This document shows positions 33,301-45,402 of a DNA stretch of 64,000 nucleotides, piece by piece (positions within the stretch are counted from its first letter, which is position 1; every line of letters begins with the position of its first letter). Origin of the DNA: Oxyruncus cristatus. Taxonomy: Eukaryota > Chordata > Aves > Passeriformes > Cotingidae. Location of the stretch: contig VXAY01005987.1 of NCBI GenBank assembly GCA_013399855.1, positions 1,475,356 to 1,539,355 of the forward strand, given 5' to 3'. Below the pieces are notes generated by a model. The model did not search any database. It saw nothing but the letters and a program-made list of their open reading frames with translations, and had not been told where the DNA came from. The translations under genes and the position numbers were made by a program.

Positions 33301-36102
33301 TTTGCACTTATAGGGCAAAATTCAAGATATGCTTTCGCTCAGCCTTCCTTTCTGTCACACACACACAGACAGGCATAGCGCACCCCAGGGTATGAGAGGG
33401 AGAGGTGTTTGGTGTTAATTAGATGTGTTATGTTGCCCAGTACTGGCACAGTCTAAGAACCAGTACAGATGTGCTCTATTGACAGGAGAGATTTCTCTTA
33501 CTTTGCATCAAAGACATTTACACTAGGATTTACAAAAGGATTTAACAGGGTAAGGTGCTCAAATCCCATCACAGCTTATGTGGAATTAGGGGCCTTGCTG
33601 CCTCTGGTTCTGCTGCATAAAATTGTACATGCATGAATGCACTCCACTGGTGTCACCAGTCATAATGTGTCTCTGGGATCAATGACAGCACTTGAAATAG
33701 TGGGTTGACCTCTTCCTTATCCAGAGCCTCTTTGCTCCAGTGAGTTCTTCTGATGCACCCAGACTGTCATAAATCATCTGTACTGTCTTTTTTCAATCTT
33801 TTTTTTTTTTCAGTGTGGACATGTATGAGTGAGGAGGAGAGACAGGGAGACTCAAGGATTCAGGAAAAGCGGGGAGTGCCCAGGTGAAGGATAAATTGAA
33901 CACAAAGGGGCTCTGCAGGGCAGATCTGGGAAGGCTGGGGAAAGCATTATTTCAGAGCTGGGTAAATGAGTATTTTATGAAGGCAGTGGTCCTTCCACTG
34001 CAGGGCTATGGATTTCATAACACATTAATGTACAGTTTGCTCTCCTTGCACTGGAAGGCTCCTAGGTGAGAGAGCGACCCCCTTCACTGTGTTTAATCGG
34101 AGGCTTTTGAGAGCAAATGAAGAATGTTTTCAAACTGATACGGTCTGAGAGATGTGTCCAGTTGATGGTAATTTATGCATCTTTTGCCTCAAATTGCTTA
34201 ACACATAGTAAAGGAAAGGCAGAGGCAGGAAACCAAAGTTTGGCGGGTATGTGATGAAGGGTGGTGAAATGCTGTGTTTGTGGGGTTGTATGATGCTCCT
34301 CTCTCTGCCAGGACCTTCGTGTCAAGTTAATGTCCTCAAGCTCACGTTCAGCTATGACAGAGCTGAACAATGCCTGCAGTATTCCATCAGCCTCCTGTGA
34401 TTACAATTACTGTGACTTCCGTGTGGTTTTGTGTCTTCTTTGGCCTTCATATGCTCACTTCTGCATGCACAGCACATGGTTTTCTATTGTTTTGCATGTT
34501 GGAAGTCATTTGAGGAGTTCCCTGAAGGGCTCAGACCTCTAAACATAGCCCAAAACTACATTTGCCCTTGTACAAACTTATTCACAAACTTACTATTTGC
34601 ACAGCTTGTAATTATATCTTATATGGGCTTGTATATGTGTGTAAAACTGAAATACAAAAAGTCATCATTTTCAGATGAATTCACATCAGCTTGGAAACCC
34701 TGGCAGTCAGTGTCCTCTTTTCTAATTGCAGGAGCTAATTCCAGCAGGCGAGCAACCTTCCTTCCCCAGGGGACTCCAACTCCTGCTTCTTATTCTCTCT
34801 TCCCCAATTAGGAGACTTCACCTAGGTCACATTACAAACTGTCAAACACACCTAGAGGATGGCAGGGAGATGGGAATGGAACTGGTACTCCCAGCATATG
34901 CAGGGAGGGACGTCCCCACCTGCTGTCCACAGAGTTCCTGGAGAAACCCAAAATGTTAGGTCTGACCCTAGCCGTACCTTTATTTGGGCACAACAGGAGT
35001 GCTGATGCCTTGCAGAGCAGGCTGGTGGCCAAACACCTCCAAGGGCAGAGACCTGACATCTAAGTGATTCTCAGCCCAGTGAGGACCTGAAATGAGACTT
35101 CCCACAGCTCAACATATGGACAGCTGTGAGCTCACTGACTCCTGAGTGGTATGTTAAGAACTGGGCAGTGGGAGTAGGAAGGAGACCGCAGGGTAAAGAC
35201 TCCAGTAATCTCTGCTTACAACTTGCTTGTTATCATCCATGATTTAGAGTATATTTTTGAGCTCAAATACAGCCTGATTGACAAGCTACACAAAAACTCC
35301 ACAAACACAGATCAATACCTATGCTACTGCTTCATACTTTACTGTTTTTATGTAAAAATCACATGCCCTATCCTGACTGCTAAGCCAGACCAGCTCTACT
35401 AAATCTTTTCACTGCTCTTCAAATGGTCTTCTAGCCTGACATGCAAAATCCCTCTATCAGACCAATTGCAGTCTCTGGAACACATTTTGTTACCTATGCC
35501 AACCCCACCCTGAGTGCTTATTCATTCTCTCTGCCACATCAGTGTTTTTGCATTACAAAGTAGACCTTTCATTTGAAAATGTGTCATCTTCCATATCCAC
35601 AGATGTAGAAGGTATGTCTTCATGAATAATTCAAACCTACAATGGGGCTGGAGGGAATATACCATAATAATGTACATAAGCATAGAGCCCTGAAGCACCC
35701 TTCATTTTTGGTATAAGAAAAGAAAAGCATCAAATGATTTGACTTTGATTTGATTTTAAGGGACCATTTTATTTGTTCAAATACTTTGGCAGTTCAAAAC
35801 TTGCAGAAGACAAAGGGCTTCCCTGTATGCAGGACTTTTGAGCATAAGCCTCCCTAGGTGCACAGAGCTAATGCTGCCCTATCATGCTGCTGAGAGGGAT
35901 TTCTGAGACTTGACATCAGGAGTAACGGCTGGATGCAAATGCTTTTGGCTGGCCGGATGCTCCGCTCCTTCACAGAGGCTGTTGGTTGTTCAGAAAGCTT
36001 CCTTTTGAAGAATACTTTGACCATGTGCCGTGTTCAAGAGGGTTGAAGTGTCACTTTTCTGGATGAGTATTTCCAAAGCTACATCCTAATTCTCGCTTTC
36101 TT
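30361..36102. other. Unique sequence, no gene seen
   Basis: Nearly 6 kb of AT-rich unique DNA. The notable items are an exon-like unit at 33814-33883 and the word CCCATTGACTTCAGTG near 30874. That word is common in old amniote repeats, but too little surrounds it to name a family. Confidence 0.45.
33814..33883 (+). other. Exon-like unit, uncertain
   Basis: T12 followed by CAG forms an acceptor ending at 33813. CAG|GTGAAG is a fair donor at 33883/33884. The 70-base unit is open in one frame (MSEEERQGDSRIQEKRGVP), entering in phase 1 and leaving in phase 2. The product is charged and unrecognised. T-run acceptors arise easily by chance. Confidence 0.15.
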
Positions 36103-36370
36103 TCACAGAATCACAGGATGAGTAAGGTTAAAAGGGACCACTGGAAGTCATCTGGTTCAACCACCCTGCTCAAGCAGGGTCGCCTAAAGCATGTTACTCA
36201 GGACTGTGGCCAGATGGCTTTTGAGTATCTCCAGGGAAGGAGGCTCCACAGCCTCTCTGGGCAACCTGTGCTGGTGCTTAGTCATCATCACAGTAAAGAA
36301 GTTGTTCCTCGTGTTCAGGTGGAACTTCCTGGAACTTCAGGTGGAACTTTCGAGGCTGGAGGTCATTCAA
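36103..36370 (-). mobile_element. CR1 LINE 3' end, minus strand
   Basis: It begins with TCACAGAATCACAGGAT, the inverted CR1 terminus, followed by CTGCTCAAGCAGGGTCGCCT and CCTCTCTGGGCAACCTGTGC, the 3' untranslated and ORF2-tail region of a subfamily distinct from the other copies. A 14-base segment (TTCAGGTGGAACTT) is duplicated at 36314 and 36336. Similarity fades near 36350-36370. Confidence 0.9.
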
Positions 36371-36489
36371 GCTCCTTATGCTGAGCTGTCAGACTGAAAC
36401 GTACATCCTTGCTCTTCTTGTTTGCAGACAGACACACCACATATACTGAGGACAGTCACGACTGCCGTGACTAGAGGAAAAATAAGAAG

Positions 36490-36538
36490 AACCATCTTAG
36501 AGGTCTTTTCCAATATCTATGATTCCATGATTCTCTGC
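36490..36538 (+). mobile_element. Very short CR1 3' terminus, plus strand
   Basis: GAGGTCTTTTCCAATATCTA followed by GATTCCATGATTCT matches the last 40-50 bases of CR1 in the sense direction. It is an extreme 5' truncation and faces away from the minus-strand fragment at 36103. Confidence 0.7.
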
Positions 36539-39500
36539 AGAACGAGCTTTTTCATTGATTATGAATACTTCAGTTCACTTGCTAATACACTTGCTGTTTA
36601 TCATAGTTTTGCCTTTTGTGTTCTGTATTTTCTGCTATTTTTGAAACCTTTTTACACTATACACCATAACAAATGCTTTGAAAGCCAGTTATTTTTGCAG
36701 AAATGTAGATCCCTCAGTTCTGCCCTCCCAGCCTTCTGATTTTGCAGCATCACCAGTTTTGGTGTAAGTTATGCATTTTTCTCACCTCTTTCATACTTCT
36801 AAGATTTGCAAGTTCCGGGTCATAGTTTGGTAAAATTAGGTTACTGTTTCTGTGTAAGTGTCCACTTAGCTGATCTGACAGGCCTCTGAATGGAGACTTC
36901 ACAATTTCACAATGACCACCAAGACCTTCTCAGCAGGGAGCAGAAGACTGGCTGAGGAAGCTCATGTTGTCTTATTTTGAACAATTTGTAAAAACTCTGG
37001 CAAAAAATTCAAGAGATGAAAACTGTATTGTGCTTTATGAGCATGAGTCTAGCACATCTATTCTTTTTAATTTTATCTGCTTGCTACTCCTTTGAGTATG
37101 GATTATGAAACATTTTAGCAATGCAGAAATATTCATTTTCTCCATAGCCAGAACATTGGAAGCAACCAGCAGAACAGTAGTAGTCATGCCTTTATGAGCA
37201 TAATGAATCACCATGTAAACAGCTATCTAACCAAAAGCTTTGAGAATACTTTTAGGTTTTGAGATTAAATTTAATCTTATTTAATTTAGTCTTATCCAGA
37301 GAGTAATACCTAGAAGATCCCCTTTACATAACATGAAAATCAGTCATTACTCAAAATTGTGCATGAGTGCTTGCATCAGAAATCACTTGCTTCTCTAGTC
37401 ACAGTACCTGACTGTGTATTTATACAGTTAAATCGGATTTCTCACCCTTCTTGTTGAACCGCGTATTTGTTAAGATACTCACAAACAAATCTAAAACTGA
37501 GTACACAGCCAGTCCATGGAAACCATGCCAATCTCCTTCTGTTTCTTCATGTTGGTCTTGTTTTCCCAACTCTTATTTCTCAGTGTAATATAAAATTGTA
37601 TTCTTGTAGGCAGGTGGCTACCTTTAAAACCTACTGCCTCTAGCACAGTACTCCTGGGATAATTTGGGTCTTTAGGAAGGTGGCAGCACAAACATTTAAA
37701 GAACAAGACCTGGAAAGAGATTAAGAGTGCTAGGAAATTATTCCCTCCTCAAACATAACTACAGCAAGAAGTAAAAAATTTTCCCTAGCTGGTCTAACCT
37801 TACAGAAAAGAGTCTTTATGTGCTTTGCCTGGCACTTTTCTGCTGAGGAAGGTCTTTCCAGTGGCCTAAGAGAAGCAGCTGGTCCTAGAGAGGAACAAGC
37901 TCAGGATAACAAGCCTTGAAATCTGAGCACAATTGCAGTTTGCTAAGATGAGGTTCAGTGGAGCTCTTCCATATCGCTCAAGAATGATATCTTTGGAGAA
38001 CTACATTAAGAACCTAAATAAGGATGCAGGTTACCTGCCACTCAGATTAAATTTACGCAGTATTGGACAAGCCTCACTATGTCTGAAAAACAAATTTGAG
38101 CTCATAGAAGTGCTTCAGGGAACTGAAAGGAGGCTCCCTGACTCAGAAATGTCATCTACTCTTCCCTAACGGTGGTTTATAGAGCTCTTTCCAGGAACCC
38201 ACCAAAATGAAAGACTTATAACCAGAAGTATGTGTTTACAAGTGCTTTTGGCTTTTTTTTTTTTTAAAAAAAACCCTTTTTTCCTTACGCCCATCCACAG
38301 TATCCAACTGAAGTCCCCCATCATTGCACAGCAGCTCTAAAATCTGCAAAGTTATGTGAGTGTGTAACAGGTCTAAACCCACCTGACGTCCCTCTGCGTG
38401 GAGCACAGAGGATTTGAGTCTGGGGAGAGTCTGTTCTCCTGCTGATTCTTCATGGGGCTGGCCAATGGGAACAGAGTGCACTAGGAAGCAAGGAGAGGTC
38501 AGATTACTCGGTAGCTGTGCCTCTGTGTTTCTTGACTGTAGCCAGTGCGAAGCAAGGGGATGTACTCAATCCAGTCAGCAAACATAACATCTCCAGAAAC
38601 TTTTTCCACTTACCCACTATCTTTTCCCAGTGCAATATTTGCAAGGTGAGGCTTTTGAGAATATTCATATATAAGAACTCCTTTAAGAAAGCATACATGT
38701 TATTTCTCTGGCTCCCTGGGCTGCAGTAGCAATTAGGTAATGCTGTTACATTGCTTGTCTCTGCATTGAGGGAAGGAGCTGCAGAAGCCAGGTATCAATT
38801 ACATTGCAGGGATTAACGACGACCCCAAATGAACCCCATTTATTTTCTCAACAACTCAAATATCATCAGTCTTAAAAATCAATGAACACTGAAATATGAA
38901 TAGTTTTCAGATGGAAAGTTTGAGAAATATTGATGTGACTCCTGAGCAGTTTGTGCCGCAATATTAATGTGAGCTGTGAATCTAATTAGAGCTACACACA
39001 CAGCAGAATATTGAAAAAGACAATAAAGTATTGCCCTCTGCCTTTCAGAAGGAATTGGGTGGTTTGCTTTAAATTTTGAATTTGATACTCCCTAGGTAGG
39101 TTAAAGAGCTGTGTTCAGTGTAGGTGCTTTTTTCTTGTCCATAAGGACAAAAACATTTATATGACTAAATTTGATCTTTCTTTCCTTCTGTTGGTCTCCA
39201 TGTGCTTCCATCAATTGGAATAACTTTAGTTTTTCATCTTTCTATTCAGACTTTTTCTCTTCCCAAATTACATTTTCTTTTTTTCTTTCAGTCCTGAGTG
39301 CATTTATACTTTGCCAGTCTTTCAATATCTCTGTCTTGACCACATGTATGTATAGCCCCTCTGTTAAAGAATACAGAGTATGCCTCTCCACCCCCTTCTA
39401 AAACAGTAGAGGAGCTTCTTGATTGAAACATTTTATAACAAAATAGTAAATGACAATTAATTGTTGTACTCGGGCCTTTCTGTTGCTGGTGGACAGTGGG

Positions 39501-42239
39501 AGAGGCTTTTTCTGGAAGGCACAATTACTGGCACAACATAGCACAAGTCCCACCAGCTGTGGCATGGCCTTACTGCCTTGCAAGAACAAAGATGTAAGCA
39601 TGCACTGTACATGTCCCAGCCCATGAATACCTTAGGTTGTTACAGCAAATGCGATAGGAGGAAATTCGATTATAAATGAAGACTTGTTTTCTTACTGTTT
39701 CAGACAATAAACATATTTACAATTCACTGGTGTAAGAAATTATGGATGTTCAAGAAAAGCTTGTTTGTATCTCAAGCATGGTGGACAATGGGTGAAATTC
39801 AGCCCCATGTTGAATTCCATTAGAATCAATGGGGTTTCTTCTTCTTTGGGCTGTAATTAAAGGCCAGTTGTCTTGTCTTTACCTCCAGATGACTGCTGTG
39901 GAGCAGCCAGCAGCGGGTGTGCTATCGGCTTGGCGGCCGTGCTGGTGCTGCTTTGTCTGACATGGCACACCGGGCAGCATCCACTGCAACAGGGAGGGAT
40001 CAGTGGCATTTTTCTGCATGGTACCTCCACCCTCCAAGGGCTCATCTGCCACTGAGGAGGACAGTTTTACCCAGGAGATGCCAAGTATCACCTGAAGTTC
40101 TTGCACATTGAAGCCAAATCCTGTTTTCTGCAGTGCCTTTACAGGGCTGATGTGTTTGGAGCCAGGCTGTGTTTGTGCCCTTCAGGGAATAAAGGGCGAA
40201 AAAGTCCCTTGTCCAGATCAAACTGTCATCTATGCCACTTTCAGTGCCCAAGCTCCCTCTGCTCTGGCTGCTTCAGGGCAAGGGCTGAGTTGTGTCAGAG
40301 CTACAAATCGCTGTGCAGGCAGTGTAGGGATGTTCTGCTTCTCTTCACAGGAATACCCAGATGGAACACATCCAAATACTGTCTAAAGTTCCTGCAATCC
40401 TACTGTTGGAGCCCTATCCTCAAGCTCCATCACGTTGGAGGTACCGCATCCCTCTGAATGGATGTGGTAGCAGCTGATATCCAGTTGGCAATGCACGGAT
40501 ACTGTCATTGTAAAAAAGGGCTCCATGTCACCCTATGCAATGTAACCTGATCCTGTTCTGCTTCCTTTGTTGTGTGCTCACTTACTTCAATGCTGGATGC
40601 TGGGTGTCGAGGAGCCATCAGAGGAGATAAACCAATGTCTTAAATTGGATGTTGTTGTTTCCTATTTGAAACACTAATTGCAACATTGCTTCCAGAAAGG
40701 TTTCTTTTTTTTTTTCTATTTTTTTTTAAATATTCCTTTACTTCACTGCAGCAGAACACAATAGATGTCAGCACAAGCAATACCCATTTTCATGACCATG
40801 CAATCACAAAAGGCTATAACTCTGGGTTTTCAGTTTCACAGTGCACCTGGGAATTCATACCTGGCAGCAGCTTGGGAGAGTGCAGACAGCTACATTTCAA
40901 GTCACTACTGAGACAGAATTATTTTAACATGGTAGAAACACAGCTTTAAAGTCCAACAGCAAGTATGAATAGCTCCAGAAAGAATATAGGGAAAAAATAA
41001 ACAGTGACATTGTGAGTACAGTTGTGCATCTGTTTAATTCCCCAGTTTATGTTTAGCCAAAGTGTGAAAAAATATTTGAAAAATCTTTCCTTTGAAAATC
41101 AGAATCCTGACATGATCTTCTCCAAGCCAAGCAGTATGAAATGGTCTTCACCACCCAGGCATGCAGCTTTGGTGGTGTTATTACTGAGATCACAACACAT
41201 ATGGGCAGTCTCATTATGTAGAACATATGGGAATTGTCTTTATTAGAGTATTTAATTGGCCATTTCCAGACAATATGAGTTAGGGCAAGGCATGCTCCTC
41301 CATAATAAATATTGATGATGGAGAATGATTGCCGTTTTCCAAGAGCTTCCCTTTTGTTTGATGACTGACTCCACTTTGTGGAACGTGTTCCACTTTCATC
41401 CTCTGCCTCTTCAAAGGAAGCAGCTTCCCCTCCTCTCTCTCTTGCCCTCACAGGCTTTCATCTGTGTTTGATATCATTGACCACTAATTGTGCATAATGC
41501 TGAGTGCAGAAGCTGTCAGAATTGCAAATATGCAAAGTGTCAGTACATCAAAGAAGGAAGAGCTTTTACCCAGTACCCAACAACCCTGTTGTTTTATCAC
41601 CCTTTCTTTCCTTATTTGGCTGAACTGGCATGGAGGAGCCTCCTGCTCCCAATCTGCCCATTGCTGAACCCCAACACAGGTTGTACTCAGACCCTGCTGT
41701 GTCATGAGCCCCACATCACTCCTTCCTTCAAAGGTGACCTGCTTTCTCTGAGAGGACAAGAGTGCCCCATGCCTCCTCTGAGGGCAACATGGAGGTTCAG
41801 GCAGTCAGTTGGGAAGCAGGAGGAGGTTTTGATGCTCCCAAGGGAGAGGAGGGAGCTCAACACATACAATTCAGCAGGGAGGCTTACTGCCCTGCATCAT
41901 CCGACCCTGATGGTTCTCAGCATAGCAGCAGTTCCTTTTTAAAGAAAAAAAGCCAAGTACTTGGGGATGCTAGCACTGGCAGCACTAGGCAGCAGCTGAA
42001 ATTTGGCATCACAAATTCCCTTGCAGCTCTCAGCTGAGTGCCATGACTGGGGTTTTCGGTTGCTTTCATAGAGCTGCACTCTCTGAGCAACTTGGGATTG
42101 TCCTTTCAGGTGTACCAGCGCTTTTTTCTATGTGCCCTTGGCTGAAAGAGTATGCACAGGCACAAGGGAGAGCCACTGGCTCAGGGAGATACTGCTGCTC
42201 ATAGCCTGCTACTGCTGAGTACTGGAGTGCAGCCCAGCA
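36539..42239. other. Unique sequence, no gene seen
   Basis: AT-rich unique DNA with a T13A8 palindromic homopolymer at 38253 and regulatory-looking stretches near 38930-39060 (TAATTA at 38983) and 41160-41350 (two CATATG cores 26 bases apart). Open frames of up to 150 codons (41490-41942) resemble no known protein. Confidence 0.45.
38253..38273. repeat. T13A8 palindromic homopolymer
   Basis: A run of 13 T is followed directly by 8 A. A similar T9A8 junction is at 56045-56061. Such tracts exclude nucleosomes and can form small hairpins. Confidence 0.85.
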
Positions 42240-42480
42240 GAATTAACCTAAAAGATCACAAATTATGCACATTGCAGATAGAAGTATAATTGCACTTATA
42301 TTATGTACCCAATTTCTATAAAATACCATTATTTTACTGTTTAGAAATGTGTCTTTAGCAACAGCTATAAATATACTTGCATTCCACAGTGGGTTAATTA
42401 AGCATCAATTAAAATACTTATTGAAAAACTTATTAATTGACTATAACTACCATGTTACATGAAAAAGTTGCTTAGAGATG
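42240..42480. promoter_or_regulatory. Candidate conserved non-coding element
   Basis: Repeat-free AT-rich block with TTAATTAA at 42394-42401, ATCAATTAAAA just after it and TTAATTGA near 42433, all homeodomain-type sites, and no usable reading frame. Enhancer function is inferred only from composition. Confidence 0.2.
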
Positions 42481-45300
42481 TGAAATTATTTCTTAGACTT
42501 GTGCAGTTACAGCTGATGAAAGTGTCATTTTGTATGGTACACTTTTTTTGAACCCTCTGATTTTTAAGCTCTCCTACTTTATGAAAGATGAAGATTTGTT
42601 TAGACAGTATTTTAAAATACAGATGACAAATTAAAATGCTGCATAATAATTTTCCAGGTTACTTTTTGAAGCAGCAGAGGTGAAGCAGGAGGTGCTGTAG
42701 CATTCAAGCATGTCATCTGCTTTTGTGTGGGAAGCGATTGGTATGCGCAACTCAGTGAGGGAGCAAATTACACAGAGGAATCTCTAGCAGCCCGACTCAT
42801 AAATTATGTTGCCAACCCCTCCTCTCAGTGACAGCTTAGCAATCAAGCTGGCCCTGCTTTCATGGTGGAGGTAGGAAGCATCCTCAGGGTTACAGGGCTT
42901 TTGGCTTCCAGTCTCCCCTTCCTCTGACCTCAGCATCACTTCAACCTGCCCTTCCCTACCCTCATCTCTCCTGACTTTCATCGTCTCTCTCTTTTTCCCT
43001 GCCATACCACTCTTATACCCAAACTTAAGTCATCAATGGTGATGATAAAAATTTAAGCGGTAGAAAAACATACCACTGTCCCTGCCAAAACACAGAGCAG
43101 GTAGTTGAGCTGGACTCCTCTATTGAGGAGGATAGCAGCTTAATAGGAGGAGTTGAGCTACTTCTACTCTTCCCCCTGCTTCGTTTGGCAGGACTGTATT
43201 TTCAGATGTATAACCCATGGGCTTTTTGTGAAAAGAGAAATACAAAGGCAATAAAATCAGTGAATGCAGTGATCCAACAGCCATGTGAGTAATTACTTCT
43301 GGAGGATTAGACCTTTTCCTTTTCACCTTCAAGCACAGAATCACTCTGCTCTTGGTACCAGTCCAGGTTTCTAGTGTTTCTTTTGAAAGCATTACTGGGA
43401 CTTATCTTGTGTAAACGTCGCTGTTTATCAGCTGCCACACTTTTAATGGTGAGGGATGTCCACAGGAATTAACACCATTTGCACAGAAGCAGTGTGGGCA
43501 CCGTGCTTGCAGTTTGCCAAGCTGCACCAGACTGCGTGTGAGCAGTGACGTTCTCCAGACACACAAGCACACGCACAAGCTCTCCCTCCTGTAAAGAATG
43601 TCAGTATATCTCTGCAATGCTCAAACCAGAGCATTTAGCTTGCCTCTGGCTTGGGATTCCCCTCCTGCCCCTCCCAATACCACCGAGACAAACAATAAAA
43701 CAACCTTTATAATGGGAAAAAAATGACAAGCAATTAGTATCCCAGAATGGAAAATATGATGCTACACTTTCTTTCCTGTTATGCTTAATAAATTAACTAT
43801 GTGTGTAATTTAGTAAAAGGCTTTTTGTGGAGGGCATGTGACAGAGAACAGATGCAGTGAATACTGGTTTTAAATTCTCTTTTTTATTCAGTTATTGAGG
43901 CTGAGACTCTGAAAGAGATTTTCCCACAGACCTGATTATTGCATTCCAGTATTTTCACATACCTTAGGCTGTAGACATGCTGCTGGGCAGAATTTGCTGA
44001 AAATCACCCTTTTTATTAAATATTTTCCATTACTTCATATATAGGTCCCTTTCCTATAATGCTTTGTCACAAACTAGGGGCAGAGATAGATTTCCTCATA
44101 TTTGACTTTTACTACTCTGGGTGTCTCCAGAACATAGAGAAACTGAATACAGATAAGTGAGCATTAAAAAAATGAACTTTTATTGAAAACTTGGCACCTT
44201 TGAGATCAATGGAAATCCCCTCTTTTGACAGGGCCAAGTCTTTGTCCTTAGATCTTTCTGGCTATTGAAAAGTATGAGGCTGGCTGTCAGCAGCTCTGGG
44301 TTTTTCAATACTTATTTGTTGTGTATGTTATTTTATGAAGGTTTGTGCCACTCTGATCCCATGGTACCCATCTTCACTGCAATAGAGCAACTCTCACCCA
44401 AGAGGCTTCATCTCCTGCCTGGTTCCATCCAAATTTAAGGGAAGGAAGATATCAGCATGTCCCTGGCTAGATGTGAGAGCCCTTTGGTGGGAAAGAAGAT
44501 TCTGGCATGGAAAGTACTGAGAGCCCCCGATGAGTAACTTGATCTTTTTCACACCAGAGCAGGAGAGGGGGAAGGGAATTGTTAGGACTGTAAATAAGTA
44601 CTATTGGTTTAAGCAGTTACTACATGCTACTTGAGCCCTGTGAGAAGGAAAGTGTGTCTGCCTTCCATGCACATGTGCAGAATTGCTTGTGAGGGTCACC
44701 ACACAGCTGTGACTCTGCTTGAGCAGCGCCGTCATCAGTGAGCAGGAACTGGGTATTCCATTGCTGGGATAAGCAGCACGCCTGGGAGCGTCTGGGAAAC
44801 AGAGACGCATCCAAGCTACTTTCACCTGATCAGTTTTACTATCCATGTATATGGTGGACAGTTTTCTGGACCCTGGCAGCAACATTGCAGCAGCAGTGAC
44901 AAGCAATTTAGATAAATAAAGTCCTTTTCTCTTCAGATGCCTTGGCAGACCACTCCTAGTCTGGAGGGGTCCCTCTGCAATAGTCTCAGAGCACTGGGAC
45001 CCTGGGGGCTGCCTGGGGGAATGTGGAGGTCACAGACCACCCACTTGCCACAAGCATGGCTAGCATCCAGATCTGGGATGCAGCCTTTGTGCCTATAGCT
45101 GGCCTGACTTCCCCTGCCTGACCAGGGTACAAGAATCAGGATGGTGCTGAGTCCCTCTGTGTTTTGCAGGAAACAGAGATTTGTCTTTTTCAGCTCTTCC
45201 TAGCCATGTAGAGGAAATCAAGAGGCACGAAGAGCCTGAGAAACAAGCCATTCAGCTGCACTGTAGGAACTGAAAGCTTTTGCATCCTCTTTATCCAAAG

Positions 45301-45402
45301 GATCAGTGAAACTGGAGACTCCCAGGTGTGGAAGCCAAGCAGCAATGGCACAATACAGCTGCTTTATTTCTGAGGAGTCTGTCCTTGTTGGGGAACTGGA
45401 AG
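45301..45402 (+). other. Phase-symmetric exon-like unit, unknown gene
   Basis: A pyrimidine-rich stretch leads to CCAAAG at 45300, a somewhat weak acceptor with A at -3. AAG|GTAAGA at 45402/45403 is a strong donor. The unit is 102 bases, divisible by three, and open with phase 1 at both ends. Its product includes LETPRCGSQAAMAQYSCF and ISEESVLVGELE. Symmetric phase-1 exons are typical of extracellular modules, but I recognise no domain. It may be a decoy. Confidence 0.25.

Noticed and set aside
38543..38644. Exon-like unit between a TAG acceptor and AAG|GTGAGG.
   Set aside because: The acceptor tract is mixed, and a second acceptor-like site lies inside the unit. It reads as a decoy and no better than background.
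41490..41942. 150-codon plus-strand frame with a Cys-rich beginning.
   Set aside because: The Cys spacing fits no zinc-finger pattern I know, and the rest is nondescript. Likely chance.
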